This document shows positions 5,901 through 6,806 of a stretch of 6,806 nt of DNA, in pieces. The DNA lies in assembly GCA_028717025.1 (NCBI GenBank), contig JAQUOR010000093.1:1-6806 (forward strand), read 5' to 3'. The notes under the pieces were generated by a model. That model ran no database searches. It was not told the DNA's origin and saw only the letters and a list, made by a program, of their open reading frames with translations. The stretch is from Candidatus Omnitrophota bacterium (GTDB lineage Bacteria > Omnitrophota > Gorgyraeia > Duberdicusellales > 4484-171). Both the position numbers and the translations under genes were made by a program. Numbering within the stretch: the first letter of the stretch is position 1; every line of letters begins with the position of its first letter.

Positions 5901-6728
5901 AATGACAATAGTGATATTCCCTATAGCTACCAGCACCATGCCGAATTCGTTACGATACAAACTTAATTTCTCTCCGAATAATTTCAGTTGACCGAGGCTC
6001 AGCGGAAGAATAACGGCAACGGGCAGGAATACCCTGGCAATCGTGCCTCCTACGCCCTCGGCAGTAATGATTGAAGCGAGACCGCGGTCTGGCCGCGCGA
6101 AGAAAAGAGCAACGCCTGTGATAACGAAGAGTACCGCGGTATGCAACGCCATGGCAGCATACCGCGCGATGCCGGAATAAAAAACAGAAGCATCGTACAG
6201 GTAACTCGCCAGGGCAGTGAGCGCTATAACGGCTTCGAGGAAGATGAAAAACTGACATATGGAATACAGTATTCTTTTTTTTGTATCCAGAAAAAGCAGC
6301 ACAAAGCTTATAAGCATAAAATTGAGGGCGGTATTGGGCGTCATCCTGCCGGGGCTTAAGGTCAAAAGGGCGCCGGCAGGCTCCTTAAAAAACACCCGAT
6401 CAATACCTAAGTCAAAGCCGAATATGTATTCGCTGAACATAAGAAGGCCCATTAAAGCGATTATTGCGGCGCACCCTGCTGATACGAAACGGCAGGCGCG
6501 TTTTTTGACGTATTGAGGTTGGATACAGCACAAGGAGATACCGGTGAGGAAAAATAAAGCTGCGGTGTTGGCCTTCATTGTAACAAAGGCGGGAAAGACA
6601 CTTTTAAGATTTGGGATGTCGAATGCCCAACCGATCAGCACAAGCAGGCCGGTACACAGGACCAAGACAGCCAGGAATCCCGAGAGTAACTGAAAACGGC
6701 GTACAAAAACAGAACCGGTTTTAACCAC
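2988..6728 (-). CDS. Large membrane-bound PAS/GAF sensor histidine kinase
   Basis: A 1246-residue sensor kinase expected to phosphorylate a response regulator that is not in this window. In order: a polytopic N-terminal domain with about eight hydrophobic segments (residues 12-284) containing PAFVTMKANTA and SPGRMTPNTALNF; a helical linker (288-308); PAS1 (about 305-420); a GAF domain (about 436-605) with Cys472, 476, 488, 494 and 518; PAS2 (612-735), PAS3 (742-865) and PAS4 (870-995), with the D-I/V-T-E-R/Q-K linker after each PAS; HisKA with phospho-acceptor His1030 in GGVAHEINNPL; and a HATPase_c domain with LINNA (Asn1148), DNGIGIP (1183-1189), MFEPFF (1196-1201) and GTGLG (1209-1213). 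The first Asn of the usual N-box is Gly1144, and the second, metal-binding Asn is kept. There is no receiver domain, so it is not a hybrid kinase. The kinase core resembles the NtrB/AtoS type. The GTG at 6728 is used; an in-frame TAG lies upstream and no ATG intervenes. No clear Shine-Dalgarno is seen. The signal sensed is unknown. Confidence 0.93.
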   Translation of the reverse strand: MVKTGSVFVRRFQLLSGFLAVLVLCTGLLVLIGWAFDIPNLKSVFPAFVTMKANTAALFFLTGISLCCIQPQYVKKRACRFVSAGCAAIIALMGLLMFSEYIFGFDLGIDRVFFKEPAGALLTLSPGRMTPNTALNFMLISFVLLFLDTKKRILYSICQFFIFLEAVIALTALASYLYDASVFYSGIARYAAMALHTAVLFVITGVALFFARPDRGLASIITAEGVGGTIARVFLPVAVILPLSLGQLKLFGEKLSLYRNEFGMVLVAIGNITIVIIYVLWLVKSINRAEEKHIQAEEELRKNKEELQIIIDASPAVIFYKDKDNRFIRVNKAFIELGGLPKETIEGKTAFEVYPINADRYWKDDLEIIASGRPKLNIVEPLETTRGTRWLRTDKIPYRDGFGNIIGIIGFSLDITEQKQAERRIYKLNQMQTALLVPGTLGEKLKKVTDGVMEIFGADFSRIWLVRPGDRCTTECVHTSAVEEPHVCRYRGRCLHLVASSGRYTQLDGTYSRVPFGCYEIGGIASGDYSSFLTNDVTGDPRVHNHEWAKQLGLVSFAGFQLRPPQGETVGVLALFSRHNISNEEYALLATIGNLTVRIIQAAQSEEVLRESEEKFRRLFESSQDAVVLIDKEKGIIDCNPAMLKMFQALHKEELFGKRLGEDFSPAMQPDGKDSLTARNIQVEQAFEKGLSLFEWVYKRKDGSIFTTEVLLSAYVHRDRKMLQAVLRDITERKKAEEALMWETAFLEAQTEASLDGLLVVDNQGQIILINQRLSTLWKIPPHLVGQKDDKLLLQYVVDKTKYPQQFLDKVLYLYSHHKETSQDEIEFKDGTIFDRYSSPVVGKDGKYFGRIWTFRDITERKQTAEVLRLSELRYKAIFESSRDAIMLLDMEKGFFKGNAAATEMFGCTDEAEFATKDPVGLSPEYQPDGSLSSVKAQQMIATAMEKGSHFFEWKHKKVNGKEFFAEVLLTRVELEGKKVLQATVRDVTERKTAEEEIKNAYQKLKDTQFELTRKSKMAAIGQLAGGVAHEINNPLTGILNNVQLIRHLAARSTAFSIADFNEMMTAVEESAVRCKKITQSLLDFAHSSKGKFEAISLNDIVDRICILMEQELKMQSVNIIRQLQHDLPVIQGDSQLLQQVVVGLINNAQWAISQKSDKDGGTVTIATQYQPGNKCVTLSISDNGIGIPQENLPRMFEPFFTTREIGEGTGLGLALIYSILKNHNADIAVESQPGNATTFTMSFPL

Positions 6729-6781
6729 TGTTTCTTTTTTTATATGGGTGCATCTTGAACTTTTCAGAGAATCCTACTCTT

Positions 6782-6787
6782 ATTATA
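6782..6787 (-). promoter_or_regulatory. -10 box of the kinase promoter, -35 lost at window edge
   Basis: A perfect TATAAT on the minus strand lies 53 bp upstream of the GTG start and would give a leader of about 47 nt. With a 16-17 bp spacer the -35 box would fall across or beyond the right end of the window, so only half of the promoter can be judged. The 78 bp upstream of the kinase hold nothing else recognisable. Confidence 0.4.
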
Positions 6788-6806
6788 CTCACGAAAGGAA
6801 ATATGT

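Overview
The window reads as bacterial chromosomal DNA in which every supported gene lies on the minus strand, so transcription runs from high to low coordinates. From right to left it holds a very large membrane-bound sensor histidine kinase (6728 to 2988), a small exported protein of unknown function (2833 to 2360), a complete proton-pumping subunit of the HyfB/HycC type (2117 to 282), and the first 87 codons of a HyfC/HycD (NuoH-like) membrane subunit that runs off the left edge (261 to 1). No tRNA, rRNA, CRISPR array or insertion sequence was seen.

Organism: the exported protein with a signal peptide, the multi-PAS kinase with a cysteine-containing GAF domain, and a Hyf-type complex suggest an anaerobic or facultative bacterium with a diderm-like lifestyle. 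Lineages rich in such genes include Deltaproteobacteria, Nitrospirota and candidate phyla such as Omnitrophota. The phylum cannot be fixed from this window, and the Omnitrophota-like impression is from memory only. None of the four gene starts has a convincing Shine-Dalgarno sequence, whereas sigma-70-type -10 boxes are well formed.

Layout: the kinase has its own -10 box at the right edge and a candidate terminator at 2882-2910. That terminator overlaps the promoter of the small exported gene (-35 at 2888-2893, -10 at 2866-2871). Between the exported gene and hyfB is a 242-bp gap with a palindromic, partly heptamer-phased GTAC-rich element (2225-2274). It is followed by a near-consensus promoter (-35 at 2206-2211, -10 at 2184-2189) that should drive the hyfBC operon. 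The hyfB and hyfC genes are separated by 20 bp and are almost certainly co-transcribed.

Working together: the HyfB and HyfC homologues form part of the membrane arm of a group 4 [NiFe]-hydrogenase-type or formate hydrogenlyase-type complex that couples ferredoxin, formate or H2 redox chemistry to ion translocation. The catalytic subunits lie outside the window, so a true hydrogenase and a hydrogenase-related complex without a NiFe site cannot be told apart here. The kinase could sense redox or metal state through its cysteine-rich GAF domain, but a regulatory link to the hyf genes is only suggested by proximity. No clearly new system is proven; the best leads are the shortened HyfB N-terminus, the intergenic GTAC element, and the unusual sensor architecture.
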